DNA of 6,577 bases from RFPI01 sp964398195 (GCA_964398195.1 CAYNLW010000056.1:1-6577); one strand, 5' to 3'; numbered from the stretch's first letter, positions 1 to 6,530 are shown. A program made the numbers and translations. Notes: generated from the sequence alone by a model not told the origin.

Positions 1-23
1 TTTTTGTAATATTGGCTAGAGCA

Positions 24-464
24 ATGAAAACCTTTTCAGCAAAAGCACATGAAGTAAGACGTGACTGGTACATCGTTGATGCTACCGATATGGTACTTGG
101 TCGTTTGGCTAGTGCCATCGCGCATCGTCTTCGTGGCAAACATAAAGCAATCTATACCCCTCACGTGGATACTGGTGACTACATCGTGGTCATCAATGCC
201 GACAAAATCAAAGTGACTGGCAACAAAGGTGAGAACAAGCTTTATCACCGTCACTCTGGTTATCCAGGCGGTATTTCCACGACAACATTCGCTAAAATGC
301 AAAATCGTTTCCCAGGCCGTGCCTTGGAAAAAGCAGTTAAGGGTATGTTGCCTAAAGGTCCACTTGGCTATGCCATGTTCCGCAAGATGAAAGTGTATGC
401 TGGCGACAAGCATGACCATGCTGCACAGCAACCAAAACCGCTGGCACTCGATAGCCAAGCATAA
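24..464 (+). CDS. rplM: 50S ribosomal protein L13
   Basis: L13 is an early-assembling protein of the large ribosomal subunit that binds 23S rRNA. The 146-residue product is close to the usual 142-residue length and begins MKTFSAKAHEVRRDWYIVDA, matching the family N-terminus. It carries the conserved LGRLAS (25-30), RLRGKHKA (35-42) and YTPHVDTGDYI (44-54) blocks, and the L13 signature VKGMLPKGPLGYAMFRK at 105-121, followed by KVYAG and the HDHAAQQP tail. I chose the ATG at 24 because it gives the canonical MKTF start. An in-frame TTG at 12 would only add MARA. The few upstream bases show only a weak purine stretch (TAGAG). The stop overlaps the Shine-Dalgarno sequence of rpsI, so the two are almost certainly one operon with coupled translation. 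The operon promoter and any L13 autoregulatory leader lie outside the window. Confidence 0.97.
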   Translation: MKTFSAKAHEVRRDWYIVDATDMVLGRLASAIAHRLRGKHKAIYTPHVDTGDYIVVINADKIKVTGNKGENKLYHRHSGYPGGISTTTFAKMQNRFPGRALEKAVKGMLPKGPLGYAMFRKMKVYAGDKHDHAAQQPKPLALDSQA

Positions 465-473
465 GGAAAACAT

Positions 474-866
474 ATGATCGGTAAATACAATTACGGTACA
501 GGTCGTCGTAAAGGTTCAGTGGCACGTGTGTTTCTGAAATCTGGCAAAGGCAATATCATCGTCAATGACAAACCTGCTGATGAATATTTCTCACGCGTGA
601 CATCACGCATGATTTTGCGTCAACCATTGCTACTCACTAATAACGAAAGCAGTTTCGATATCTTGGTGAATGTGCGTGGTGGTGGTGAGTCTGGACAAGC
701 TGGTGCAGTGCGTCATGGCATTACACGTGCGTTAATTGATTATGATGAAGCATTGAAATCTGCTTTATCCAAAGCTGGTTTTGTAACACGCGATGCGCGT
801 GAAGTTGAGCGTAAAAAAGTTGGCTTACGCAAGGCGCGTCGTCGTAAACAGTTCTCCAAACGTTAA
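474..866 (+). CDS. rpsI: 30S ribosomal protein S9
   Basis: S9 is a small-subunit protein of the 30S head whose basic C-terminal tail reaches the P-site tRNA anticodon stem. The 130-residue product equals the E. coli length. It has the N-terminal YGTGRRKGSVARVF block (7-20), the central GGGESGQAGAVRHGITRAL block (69-87), and the diagnostic tail ERKKVGLRKARRRKQFSKR (112-130) ending in the invariant Lys-Arg. The ATG has a good Shine-Dalgarno AAGGA at 463-467. It overlaps the TAA of rplM (462-464), leaving a 9-bp gap, which is typical of translational coupling. The gene is followed 13 bp later by an intrinsic terminator, so it is the last gene of the rplM-rpsI operon. The identification rests on clear family motifs. 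Confidence 0.98.
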   Translation: MIGKYNYGTGRRKGSVARVFLKSGKGNIIVNDKPADEYFSRVTSRMILRQPLLLTNNESSFDILVNVRGGGESGQAGAVRHGITRALIDYDEALKSALSKAGFVTRDAREVERKKVGLRKARRRKQFSKR

Positions 867-879
867 TCGTTGGGAAGAC

Positions 880-907
880 AAAAAAGCCGCATCTTGCGGC
901 TTTTTTT
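880..907 (+). terminator. Intrinsic terminator after rpsI
   Basis: A perfect stem GCCGC (886-890) / GCGGC (896-900) with a 5-nt ATCTT loop is flanked by A6 upstream (880-885) and T7 downstream (901-907). The A and T tracts can extend the stem. This is a textbook factor-independent terminator ending the rplM-rpsI transcript. The A-tract could let it also work on the opposite strand, but no minus-strand gene lies nearby. Confidence 0.93.
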
Positions 908-955
908 ATCTATACTTTTAGCCAAATTTTTAGCGTAATACTTTAATCATCAAGT

Positions 956-983
956 TTGTAGTTGGCTGGTTTACTGGTATTTT
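956..983 (+). promoter_or_regulatory. Candidate sigma70 promoter for argC
   Basis: TTGTAG (956-961) and TATTTT (978-983) are separated by 16 bp, a plausible but imperfect -35/-10 pair about 30 bp before the argC start. A promoter is expected here because the terminator at 880-907 isolates argC from rpsI. I found no convincing ArgR box in the 867-1014 gap. The assignment is inference from consensus matching by eye. Confidence 0.3.
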
Positions 984-1014
984 GTCAGTGATGTCGTTTG
1001 ATTGGGAGTAGGTA

Positions 1015-2049
1015 ATGAAAAAAATCAAAGTTGGAATTGTTGGAGGCACAGGCTATACCGGCGTTGAATTGCTACGTTTGCTAGCGCTGCACCCCAATGT
1101 TGATTTACATACCATCACCTCTAGAGCCGAAGCAGGCATGGCGGTGAGCGAGCTGTTCCCCAGCTTACGCGGCTTTATTGACTTAAAGTTTTGTGATCCA
1201 GCTAAAGCCGATTTAACGCAATGCGATTTGGTATTTTTTGCTACCCCTAATGGCATTGCCATGCAGCAAGCAGAGAAATTGCTGGCCGCCGGCGTCAGAA
1301 TCATAGACTTGGCCGCTGATTTTAGAATTCAGGACATCAGCGTATGGGAAAAATGGTATGCCATGACCCACGCTTGTCCAGCAGTGGTTAAACAAGCGGT
1401 TTATGGCTTGCCAGAAATCAATCGGGCAAAAATTGCCCAAGCGCAAGTGGTGGCTAATCCTGGCTGTTACCCGACTGCAGTGCAGTTAGGCTTTTTGCCG
1501 CTATTAAAAGCGGGGGTGATTGATACCGATATGCTGATTGCCGATGCAAAATCTGGGGTTAGCGGCGCCGGTAGGAAAGCGGAAGTGCATGCGCTACTAG
1601 CGGAGGCTGCCGATAACTTTAAGGCTTATGCTGCGGGTGGCCATAGACATTTGCCAGAAATCTCGCAGGGTTTGGTGCAGATGGCGGGCAAGCCGGTTGG
1701 TTTAACCTTTATTCCTCACCTATTGCCCATGATTAGAGGAATCCACGCTACACTGTATACACAGCTGACCAAGTCAGTCGATGTGCAGCAATTGTTTCAA
1801 CAGCAATATCAAGACGAATGTTTTGTCGATGTGTTGCCTGCTGGTTCGCACCCCGAGACGCGCACAGTCCGGGGCTCTAATATGTGCCGTATCGCTGTCC
1901 ATCATCATGCAGATACTAATCGGGTGGTGGTATTATCTGTCATTGATAATTTGGTCAAAGGCGCTGCAGGACAGGCGCTACAAAATATGAATATTATGTT
2001 TGGTTGGCAAGAAGCAAGCGGTTTGCAACTTGTTCCATTAGCGCCGTGA
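1015..2049 (+). CDS. argC: N-acetyl-gamma-glutamyl-phosphate reductase
   Basis: ArgC catalyses the NADPH-dependent reduction of N-acetylglutamyl 5-phosphate to N-acetylglutamate 5-semialdehyde, the third step of cytoplasmic arginine biosynthesis. The 344-residue protein has an N-terminal Rossmann nucleotide-binding motif (KVGIVGGTGYTGVELLRLL, 5-23) and the FFATPNG strand (74-80). Also present are DLAADFR (98-104), VYGLPE (129-134) and the active-site motif NPGCYPTA with the catalytic Cys at 151. SGVSGAGRKA (180-189) and GGHRHLPEI (208-216), with the probable catalytic His211, follow. PHLLPMIRGI (234-243) is the usual C-terminal domain signature. The length fits the ArgC type of about 345 residues, not the fused or short variants. 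The ATG has a strong Shine-Dalgarno GGGAG (1004-1008) six bases upstream. Its transcript may continue into erpA 62 bp downstream. No other arg genes are in the window. Confidence 0.97.
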   Translation: MKKIKVGIVGGTGYTGVELLRLLALHPNVDLHTITSRAEAGMAVSELFPSLRGFIDLKFCDPAKADLTQCDLVFFATPNGIAMQQAEKLLAAGVRIIDLAADFRIQDISVWEKWYAMTHACPAVVKQAVYGLPEINRAKIAQAQVVANPGCYPTAVQLGFLPLLKAGVIDTDMLIADAKSGVSGAGRKAEVHALLAEAADNFKAYAAGGHRHLPEISQGLVQMAGKPVGLTFIPHLLPMIRGIHATLYTQLTKSVDVQQLFQQQYQDECFVDVLPAGSHPETRTVRGSNMCRIAVHHHADTNRVVVLSVIDNLVKGAAGQALQNMNIMFGWQEASGLQLVPLAP

Positions 2050-2065
2050 ACTGAACAATTCAGTT
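2049..2065. repeat. Perfect 7-bp inverted repeat at the argC stop
   Basis: AACTGAA (2049-2055) and TTCAGTT (2059-2065) are exact reverse complements around a CAA centre. The left arm begins on the last base of the argC stop codon. As RNA this is a small, mostly A-U hairpin. It lacks a proper U-tract, so it is a poor intrinsic terminator. As DNA it could be an operator for erpA or a 3'-end stabilising structure. The function is unknown. Confidence 0.5.
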
Positions 2066-2098
2066 TAGGTCTAGCGCATTGAAGCTTTAATTTTTAAC

Positions 2099-2103
2099 AG
2101 GAG
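2099..2103 (+). promoter_or_regulatory. Ribosome binding site that fixes the erpA start
   Basis: AGGAG sits 8 bases before the ATG at 2112. It overlaps the alternative in-frame GTG at 2103, so that GTG cannot be the start served by this site. This selects the ATG and a 116-residue product. Confidence 0.8.
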
Positions 2104-2111
2104 TGAGCAAA

Positions 2112-2462
2112 ATGGAAACAGCGGTAGAAATGCAAGATCCATTAGTTTTTACTGATAATGCAGTAAAAAAGGTCAAAGAGTTAATTCAAGAAGAAGGCAG
2201 CCCAGATTTGAAACTGCGCGTTTTCGTCACTGGTGGTGGCTGCTCAGGCTTCCAATACGGCTTCACCTTTGAAGATATGGTGAATGACGATGACACCCAA
2301 GTGGTACGCGATTCGGTAACGCTATTAATCGACCCTATGAGTTTGCAATATTTGATGGGTGCAGAAATTGACTATCAAGATAGCTTACAAGGTTCCCAAT
2401 TCGTGATTCGCAACCCTAACGCAAGCACCACTTGCGGCTGTGGTTCTTCGTTCTCCGTGTAA
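2112..2462 (+). CDS. erpA: A-type iron-sulfur cluster carrier protein ErpA
   Basis: ErpA accepts Fe-S clusters from the scaffold and delivers them to apoproteins. The classic target in E. coli is IspG of the isoprenoid pathway. The 116-residue product is a single HesB/IscA-like domain. It has the three conserved ligand cysteines: Cys44 in VTGGGCSGFQYGF (39-51), and Cys108 and Cys110 in the C-terminal TTCGCGSSFSV. The segment LLIDPMSLQYLMGAEIDYQD (71-90) is typical of the ErpA branch, and the whole protein is of the short proteobacterial ErpA type. I favour ErpA over IscA because of these motifs and because there are no isc genes beside it. The start is set by the AGGAG at 2099-2103. The gene either shares the argC transcript or has its own weak promoter in the 62-bp gap. 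A strong terminator follows 12 bp after the stop. Confidence 0.95.
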   Translation: METAVEMQDPLVFTDNAVKKVKELIQEEGSPDLKLRVFVTGGGCSGFQYGFTFEDMVNDDDTQVVRDSVTLLIDPMSLQYLMGAEIDYQDSLQGSQFVIRNPNASTTCGCGSSFSV

Positions 2463-2474
2463 TGCGGGGTTATT

Positions 2475-2502
2475 AAAAAAAGGGGGCTAGGCCCCCTTTT
2501 TT
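2475..2502. terminator. Bidirectional intrinsic terminator between erpA and gltA
   Basis: The stem GGGGGC (2482-2487) / GCCCCC (2491-2496) with a TAG loop is flanked by A7 (2475-2481) and T6 (2497-2502). Read on the + strand it ends in T6, and read on the - strand it ends in T7. It can therefore stop both erpA and the convergent gltA transcript, whose stop codon is 23 bp away. Confidence 0.95.
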
Positions 2503-2525
2503 ATTGCCAGATATTTTTAATCCAA

Positions 2526-3824
2526 TTATTTTCTGTCTGCTAGGGCAACAAAATCGCGTCTTACATTGCCAGTATAAAGCTGTCTAGGTCGTCCAATTTT
2601 GGACTCGCTATCGGCAATCATTTCACTCCATTGCGCTACCCAACCAGCAGTGCGCGCCAAGGCGAAAATGGCGGTAAACATTGAATTAGGTATCCCCATG
2701 GCGCGCATCACTATGCCAGAATAGAAATCCACATTGGGATATAGTTTTTTACTGACAAAATATTCATCTTCTAGCGCAATTTTCTCTAATTCCATGGCTA
2801 ACTTAAACATGGGGTCATCCACCAAGCCCAATTCGTTTAATACTTGATGGCAAGTCTCACGCATAATCGAGGCGCGTGGATCCATATTGCGATAGATGCG
2901 GTGACCAAAGCCCATCAAACGGAAACTATCGTTTTTGTCTTTGGCGCGCTTGATATACTCACCGATACGCGACACATCGCCTATCTCTTCCAACATATTC
3001 AAGGTGGCTTCATTGGCGCCGCCGTGAGCCGGCCCCCATAGCGAAGAGATGCCTGCCGAAATACAGGCAAAAGGGTTGGCGCCACTAGAGCCAGCCAATC
3101 TCACCGTCGAGGTGGAGGCGTTTTGCTCATGATCAGCATGTAAAATCAAAATTCGTTCAAACGCTTTAGCCAATACCGGATTAGGTTGATATTCCTCGCA
3201 TGGTGTTGCAAACATCATATGCAAGAAGTTGGCGGCATAATCCAGTTTATTCTTAGGATAAATAAATGGCTCACCCACATTGAATTTATAGCTCCATGCC
3301 GCGATGGTGGGCACTTTAGCCAATAAACGATAGGCGGTAATTTGGCGCATCTTTTCATCTTGAATATTAGAAGATTCACCATAAAACGCGGACATAGAAC
3401 CCACTACCCCTATCATCACCGCCATAGGGTGAGCATCACGGCGGAAGCCTCTAAACACATTGGTGAGCTGGTCATGCAACATGGTATGTTGATGCACAGT
3501 GGTAGAAAAATGATGTTTCTCTTGTTCAGTCGGCAGCTCACCGTTAATCAGCAGATACGCTACCTCCAGAAAATCACAATGCTGAGCTAATTGCTCTATA
3601 GGATAACCTCGGTAATACAACAAGCCTTGCTCGCCATCAATATAAGTGATGGCAGAGCTGCAAGAGGCGGTTGAGAGGAAGCCTGGGTCATAAGTAAATA
3701 TGCCATGTTTACCTAGTGAACGAATGTCAATGACATCAACCCCAAGGTTGCCAGATAAAACTGGCAGCTCTATGGGCGCTTGACCGTTGTCAAAGGTAAT
3801 GACTGCTTTGCTTGCTTTTTTCAT
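2526..3824 (-). CDS. gltA: Type II citrate synthase
   Basis: Citrate synthase condenses oxaloacetate and acetyl-CoA to citrate, the entry step of the TCA cycle. The 432-residue protein is of the hexameric, NADH-sensitive Gram-negative type (E. coli GltA is 427 residues). The catalytic triad is visible: His267 in SLWGPAHGGANE, His308 in LMGFGHRIYRN and Asp366 in YPNVDFYSG. It also has LHADHEQNASTST (228-240), the oxaloacetate-binding DPRA (315-318) and FALARTAGW (387-395). Cys209 in MMFATPCEEY aligns with the reactive cysteine of the E. coli NADH-site region. The long N-terminal domain (1-50) excludes the shorter 2-methylcitrate synthase (PrpC) type. The ATG at 3824 gives the family-typical start, but the 34-bp gap behind anmK has no good Shine-Dalgarno sequence. 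No sdh or other TCA gene is adjacent, unlike the usual sdh-gltA cluster of many betaproteobacteria. Confidence 0.96.
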   Translation of the reverse strand: MKKASKAVITFDNGQAPIELPVLSGNLGVDVIDIRSLGKHGIFTYDPGFLSTASCSSAITYIDGEQGLLYYRGYPIEQLAQHCDFLEVAYLLINGELPTEQEKHHFSTTVHQHTMLHDQLTNVFRGFRRDAHPMAVMIGVVGSMSAFYGESSNIQDEKMRQITAYRLLAKVPTIAAWSYKFNVGEPFIYPKNKLDYAANFLHMMFATPCEEYQPNPVLAKAFERILILHADHEQNASTSTVRLAGSSGANPFACISAGISSLWGPAHGGANEATLNMLEEIGDVSRIGEYIKRAKDKNDSFRLMGFGHRIYRNMDPRASIMRETCHQVLNELGLVDDPMFKLAMELEKIALEDEYFVSKKLYPNVDFYSGIVMRAMGIPNSMFTAIFALARTAGWVAQWSEMIADSESKIGRPRQLYTGNVRRDFVALADRK

Positions 3825-3858
3825 CGTGTATTTGCTTTATTTAATTGGCTGATAGAGA

Positions 3859-4971
3859 TTATCTAGCATAAATCGCGCCAAGAACGCGCTCACCGCTTGC
3901 CCCTGTCACACTAGGAAGATTGCTGGGTTTGCCCAGCATTGTTTGTCGCGCCAGCCAAGCAAAGGCATAGGCTTCGACTAAATTGACGGGCACTCCCAAT
4001 TCATCAGAGACAGCAATTTTCACAGGATGTAGCTTTTGTCGCAAGTTTTGTAGCATGGCAAGATTGTTGGCGCCCCCACCACAAAGATAAACCTCTTGGC
4101 AACTTAGCGCGTAAGCTTGAATAGCCTGTGCGATAGTTAGGCAGGTGAATTCTAACAGGGTTGCTTGCACATCTTGTGTGGCCATCTTCAAGCCAGACAA
4201 TTTCTGTTGTAGCCAATGATGATTAAATAAATCGCGCCCAGTGCTTTTGGGCGCAGCGAGTTGTAAAAATGGCTCATCCAATAAGTTAGCTAGCAACTCA
4301 GCATGCACTTGGCCTGTCATCGCCCATGCACCATCAACATCAAAATCTTTTTGCAGATGTTGTTGTATCCATAAATCCATCAATATATTGCCGGGGCCAG
4401 AATCAAAGCCTAGCGTAGGCTGATTGGGAATCAACAAGGTGAGATTAGCGATACCGCCAATATTTACTACTACCCTGTGCCGTTGCGGATGGGCAAATAG
4501 CGCTTGATGAAAAGCGGGCACCAAGGGAGCGCCTTGACCGCCTGCGGCAATATCGCGTGAGCGAAAGTCGGCCACCACAGTGATACCAGTCAGCTCAGCC
4601 AGTAAAGCAGGGTTTTGCAGCTGTAAGGTATAGCCTAACTCTGGTCTATGACGTATGGTTTGTCCATGACAACCAATGGCACAAACCGCCTGCGTATCCA
4701 GTGCCGCTTTTGCCAACAAGGCTTGAATCGCTTGCGCATACAGTGTCGATAGCTGGTTAGCTAATATAGCTGCACGCTGTAATTCATTGTCACCGCTATC
4801 ATGCAAGGCCAAAATTTCTTGTTTGATGGCTGGCGGATAAGCCATATGGCTATTGGCAACTAAACCATTTGCTGGTCCAAATTGACACAACACACAATCT
4901 ATTCCATCTAGACTGGTGCCTGACATCACGCCAATAAAATATTCTTGGGAGTTTGGAATCTGGGTGCTCAT
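3859..4971 (-). CDS. anmK: Anhydro-N-acetylmuramic acid kinase
   Basis: AnmK uses ATP to open and phosphorylate 1,6-anhydro-MurNAc, giving MurNAc-6-phosphate during cytoplasmic peptidoglycan recycling. The 370-residue product has the ASKHA-fold signatures of the family. The N-terminal phosphate motif is GVMSGTSLDGID (14-25), followed by GCHGQTIRH (100-108) and ADFRSRDIAAGGQGAPLVPA (134-153). NIGGIANLT (170-178) comes next, then GFDSGPGNILMD (188-199), whose Asp190 is the likely catalytic base by family analogy. YLCGGGANN (295-303) is the second phosphate motif, and the C-terminus LPSVTGASGERVLGAIYA (352-369) is typical. The ATG is preceded by an A/T-rich stretch with no visible Shine-Dalgarno sequence. 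The gene is divergent from tyrS and is followed 34 bp later by gltA on the same strand, so the two are probably co-transcribed. The usual recycling partners (murQ or amgK/murU) are not in the window. Confidence 0.95.
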   Translation of the reverse strand: MSTQIPNSQEYFIGVMSGTSLDGIDCVLCQFGPANGLVANSHMAYPPAIKQEILALHDSGDNELQRAAILANQLSTLYAQAIQALLAKAALDTQAVCAIGCHGQTIRHRPELGYTLQLQNPALLAELTGITVVADFRSRDIAAGGQGAPLVPAFHQALFAHPQRHRVVVNIGGIANLTLLIPNQPTLGFDSGPGNILMDLWIQQHLQKDFDVDGAWAMTGQVHAELLANLLDEPFLQLAAPKSTGRDLFNHHWLQQKLSGLKMATQDVQATLLEFTCLTIAQAIQAYALSCQEVYLCGGGANNLAMLQNLRQKLHPVKIAVSDELGVPVNLVEAYAFAWLARQTMLGKPSNLPSVTGASGERVLGAIYAR

Positions 4972-5164
4972 TAAAAATTTTCAGAATGAATAGAATCAGT
5001 TTTGCGTTAAAATGCCGGCTTTATTTTTAAGCTAACTAGTTGAAAAACTTGAATTGATGCTAACAGAAAAGCCATGCTGGGTGAAGTTAACTCAGCTAAT
5101 TTGAGAGTCGATTAGATTGCAAGCTTAATCATATTCAAAGCACAGATGAAGAACGGATAACACC
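4972..5164. other. Divergent anmK/tyrS intergenic region
   Basis: This 193-bp A/T-rich region must contain the promoters of anmK (leftward) and tyrS (rightward). On the + strand I see one promoter-like element at 5008-5019, listed separately. On the minus strand I could not pick a convincing -35/-10 pair for anmK. No tRNA-like structure, T-box or coding gene is evident. A 15-codon ORF at 5057-5104 lacks both a Shine-Dalgarno sequence and tyrosine codons. Confidence 0.6.
5008..5019 (+). promoter_or_regulatory. Candidate tyrS -10 element with GC-rich discriminator
   Basis: TAAAAT (5008-5013) is followed at once by GCCGGC (5014-5019). The same -10-AATGC-GC layout appears in the two rRNA promoters at the end of the window. 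There is no good -35 hexamer at 16-18 bp spacing, so this may be weak or activator-dependent. If it is real, the tyrS leader would be about 140 nt. A GC-rich discriminator is known to favour negative control by (p)ppGpp/DksA. Confidence 0.35.
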
Positions 5165-6361
5165 ATGACTGCCATTCAAGACGCGCTCGCATTGATTAAA
5201 CGCGGTAGCGATGAACTTCTGATAGAACAAGAGTTGATTGAAAAGCTTAAGCTAGGCAAACCGCTGCGCGTCAAAGCTGGTTTTGACCCGACCGCACCAG
5301 ATCTGCATCTTGGTCATACCGTATTACTGAATAAATTGCGCCAGTTTCAAGAACTTGGTCACCATGTATTGTTCTTGATTGGCGACTTCACAGGCATGAT
5401 AGGGGATCCCACGGGCAAGAGCGCGACACGCCCGCCATTGACCGAGGCGCAAGTGCAAGAAAACGCTAAATCGTATGCCGCACAAGTATTTAAAATCCTT
5501 AAGCCTGAGCAAACCGAAGTGGTGTTTAACTCTAAATGGTTGACTGAATTAGGTGCCGCTGGAATGGTTAAGTTGGCAGCTAGTCACACGGTGGCAAGAA
5601 TGCTAGAGCGCGATGACTTTGATAAACGCTTTAAAAATAATCAGCCTATCGCAATACACGAGTTTCTCTATCCCTTATTGCAAGGCTACGATTCGGTGGC
5701 ATTAAAAGCCGATATCGAGCTGGGCGGCACCGATCAAAAATTTAATTTATTGATGGGCAGAGAGCTACAAAAGCAAGCCGGCCAGTCGCCGCAATGTATT
5801 CTGACTATGCCGCTACTAGAGGGCTTAGATGGGGTGCAAAAGATGTCCAAATCGCTGGGCAACTATATCGGCGTTGCCGAGCCAGCCAATATCATCTTTA
5901 GCAAAATCATGTCGATCTCAGATGAATTGATGTGGCGCTATATTGAATTGTTATCGTTTGAAAGTCTTGCCACCATTGCCTCGTGGAAGCAGGCAGTAAC
6001 CGATGGCGAAAATCCTAGAAATATCAAAGTCCGCTTTGCGCAAGAGATTGTGACGCGTTTTCATGATCAACAAGCAGCACAGCAAGCTTTAAAAGACTTT
6101 GATTTGCGCGCCAAAGGCGGTATTCCTGATGAGATAGATGCATTTGAATTGCAATTAACTCAGTCGCAAATAGGGCTGGCGCAGCTGCTGAAACAACTTG
6201 GCATGGTAGCCAGCACCTCAGAAGCCATGCGTGCGGTTGAGCAAGGTGGAATTAAAATCGACTCAGAAAAAGTGACGGATAAAAATTTGCAACTTAGCCG
6301 CGGGACTAGCTTTGTTGTGCAAGTGGGTAAGAGAAAATTTGCCCGCGTCACACTCAATTAA
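5165..6361 (+). CDS. tyrS: Tyrosyl-tRNA synthetase (KMSKS-type)
   Basis: This cytoplasmic class I aminoacyl-tRNA synthetase charges tRNA-Tyr with tyrosine. The 398-residue protein has the ATP-binding HIGH-type motif HLGH (48-51) in AGFDPTAPDLHLGHT and the GDFTGMIGDPTGKS segment (73-86). LGGTDQKFNLL (186-196) belongs to the tyrosine/ATP pocket region, and there is a full KMSKS loop at 226-230. A C-terminal S4 RNA-binding domain spans about 337-397 (QLLKQLGMVASTSEAMRAVE and following). The KMSKS sequence and the length near 400 place it in the TyrZ-like branch rather than the E. coli TyrS branch, which is longer and has KFGKT. The ATG at 5165 has only a weak upstream GGA (5155-5157), but no other start fits the family N-terminus better. 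No obvious terminator follows; the rRNA promoter begins 39 bp after the stop. Confidence 0.97.
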   Translation: MTAIQDALALIKRGSDELLIEQELIEKLKLGKPLRVKAGFDPTAPDLHLGHTVLLNKLRQFQELGHHVLFLIGDFTGMIGDPTGKSATRPPLTEAQVQENAKSYAAQVFKILKPEQTEVVFNSKWLTELGAAGMVKLAASHTVARMLERDDFDKRFKNNQPIAIHEFLYPLLQGYDSVALKADIELGGTDQKFNLLMGRELQKQAGQSPQCILTMPLLEGLDGVQKMSKSLGNYIGVAEPANIIFSKIMSISDELMWRYIELLSFESLATIASWKQAVTDGENPRNIKVRFAQEIVTRFHDQQAAQQALKDFDLRAKGGIPDEIDAFELQLTQSQIGLAQLLKQLGMVASTSEAMRAVEQGGIKIDSEKVTDKNLQLSRGTSFVVQVGKRKFARVTLN

Positions 6362-6400
6362 CAAAAATGTAATTACTTTGTAAAAATTGCCTGACGGCTA

Positions 6401-6434
6401 TTGACCGACAGCATGAGTTCTGTAGAATGCGCCC
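6401..6434 (+). promoter_or_regulatory. rRNA operon promoter, upstream copy (P1-like)
   Basis: TTGACC (6401-6406), a 16-bp spacer and TAGAAT (6423-6428) form a near-consensus sigma70 promoter. They are followed by the GC-rich discriminator GCGCCC (6429-6434). The 16-bp spacer and GC discriminator are hallmarks of stringently controlled rRNA promoters. The upstream stretch 6362-6388 is very A/T-rich and falls where an UP element would bind the RNA polymerase alpha subunits. The rRNA role is inferred from the downstream leader elements. Confidence 0.8.
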
Positions 6435-6493
6435 TTTCGTTTTTTACGAATAAGCGCATTACATGGTTTTAAAGCCCTTTTGAGCTTTTCTAC

Positions 6494-6527
6494 TTGACCA
6501 AAATCTATAGGTCTGTATAATGCGCGC
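6494..6527 (+). promoter_or_regulatory. rRNA operon promoter, downstream copy (P2-like)
   Basis: TTGACC (6494-6499), a 16-bp spacer and a perfect TATAAT (6516-6521) are followed by GCGCGC (6522-6527). The -35 hexamer and the spacer length are identical to those of the promoter 93 bp upstream. TATAATGCGC also matches the -10/discriminator of E. coli rrn P1 promoters. This is the stronger of the two by consensus. Confidence 0.88.
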
Positions 6528-6530
6528 CTC

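Noticed and set aside
12..23. TTG start giving L13 a four-residue MARA extension
   Set aside because: The ATG at 24 yields the canonical MKTF start of L13, and there is no Shine-Dalgarno sequence before the TTG.
36..473. 145-codon minus-strand reading frame opposite rplM
   Set aside because: It is fully antisense to a certain ribosomal protein gene, rich in His, Cys and Phe without family motifs, and explained by codon bias of the sense strand.
867..1014. ArgR operator upstream of argC
   Set aside because: I found no TGAAT/ATTCA-type ARG box in the gap.
2103..2111. GTG start giving ErpA three extra residues (MSK)
   Set aside because: The GTG overlaps the AGGAG ribosome binding site, which is correctly spaced for the ATG at 2112.
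2050..2111. IscR site or strong dedicated promoter before erpA
   Set aside because: The inverted repeat does not fit the IscR type 2 pattern as I know it, and the -35/-10 candidates are poor.
5057..5104. 15-codon ORF upstream of tyrS as a possible attenuator leader peptide
   Set aside because: It has no tyrosine codons and no Shine-Dalgarno sequence, and no terminator/antiterminator pair follows it.
6361..6381. ACAAA/TTTGT pairing after tyrS as a terminator
   Set aside because: It is only five mostly A-U pairs around a loop of about 11 nt, with no T-tract; it fits better as part of an A/T-rich UP element.
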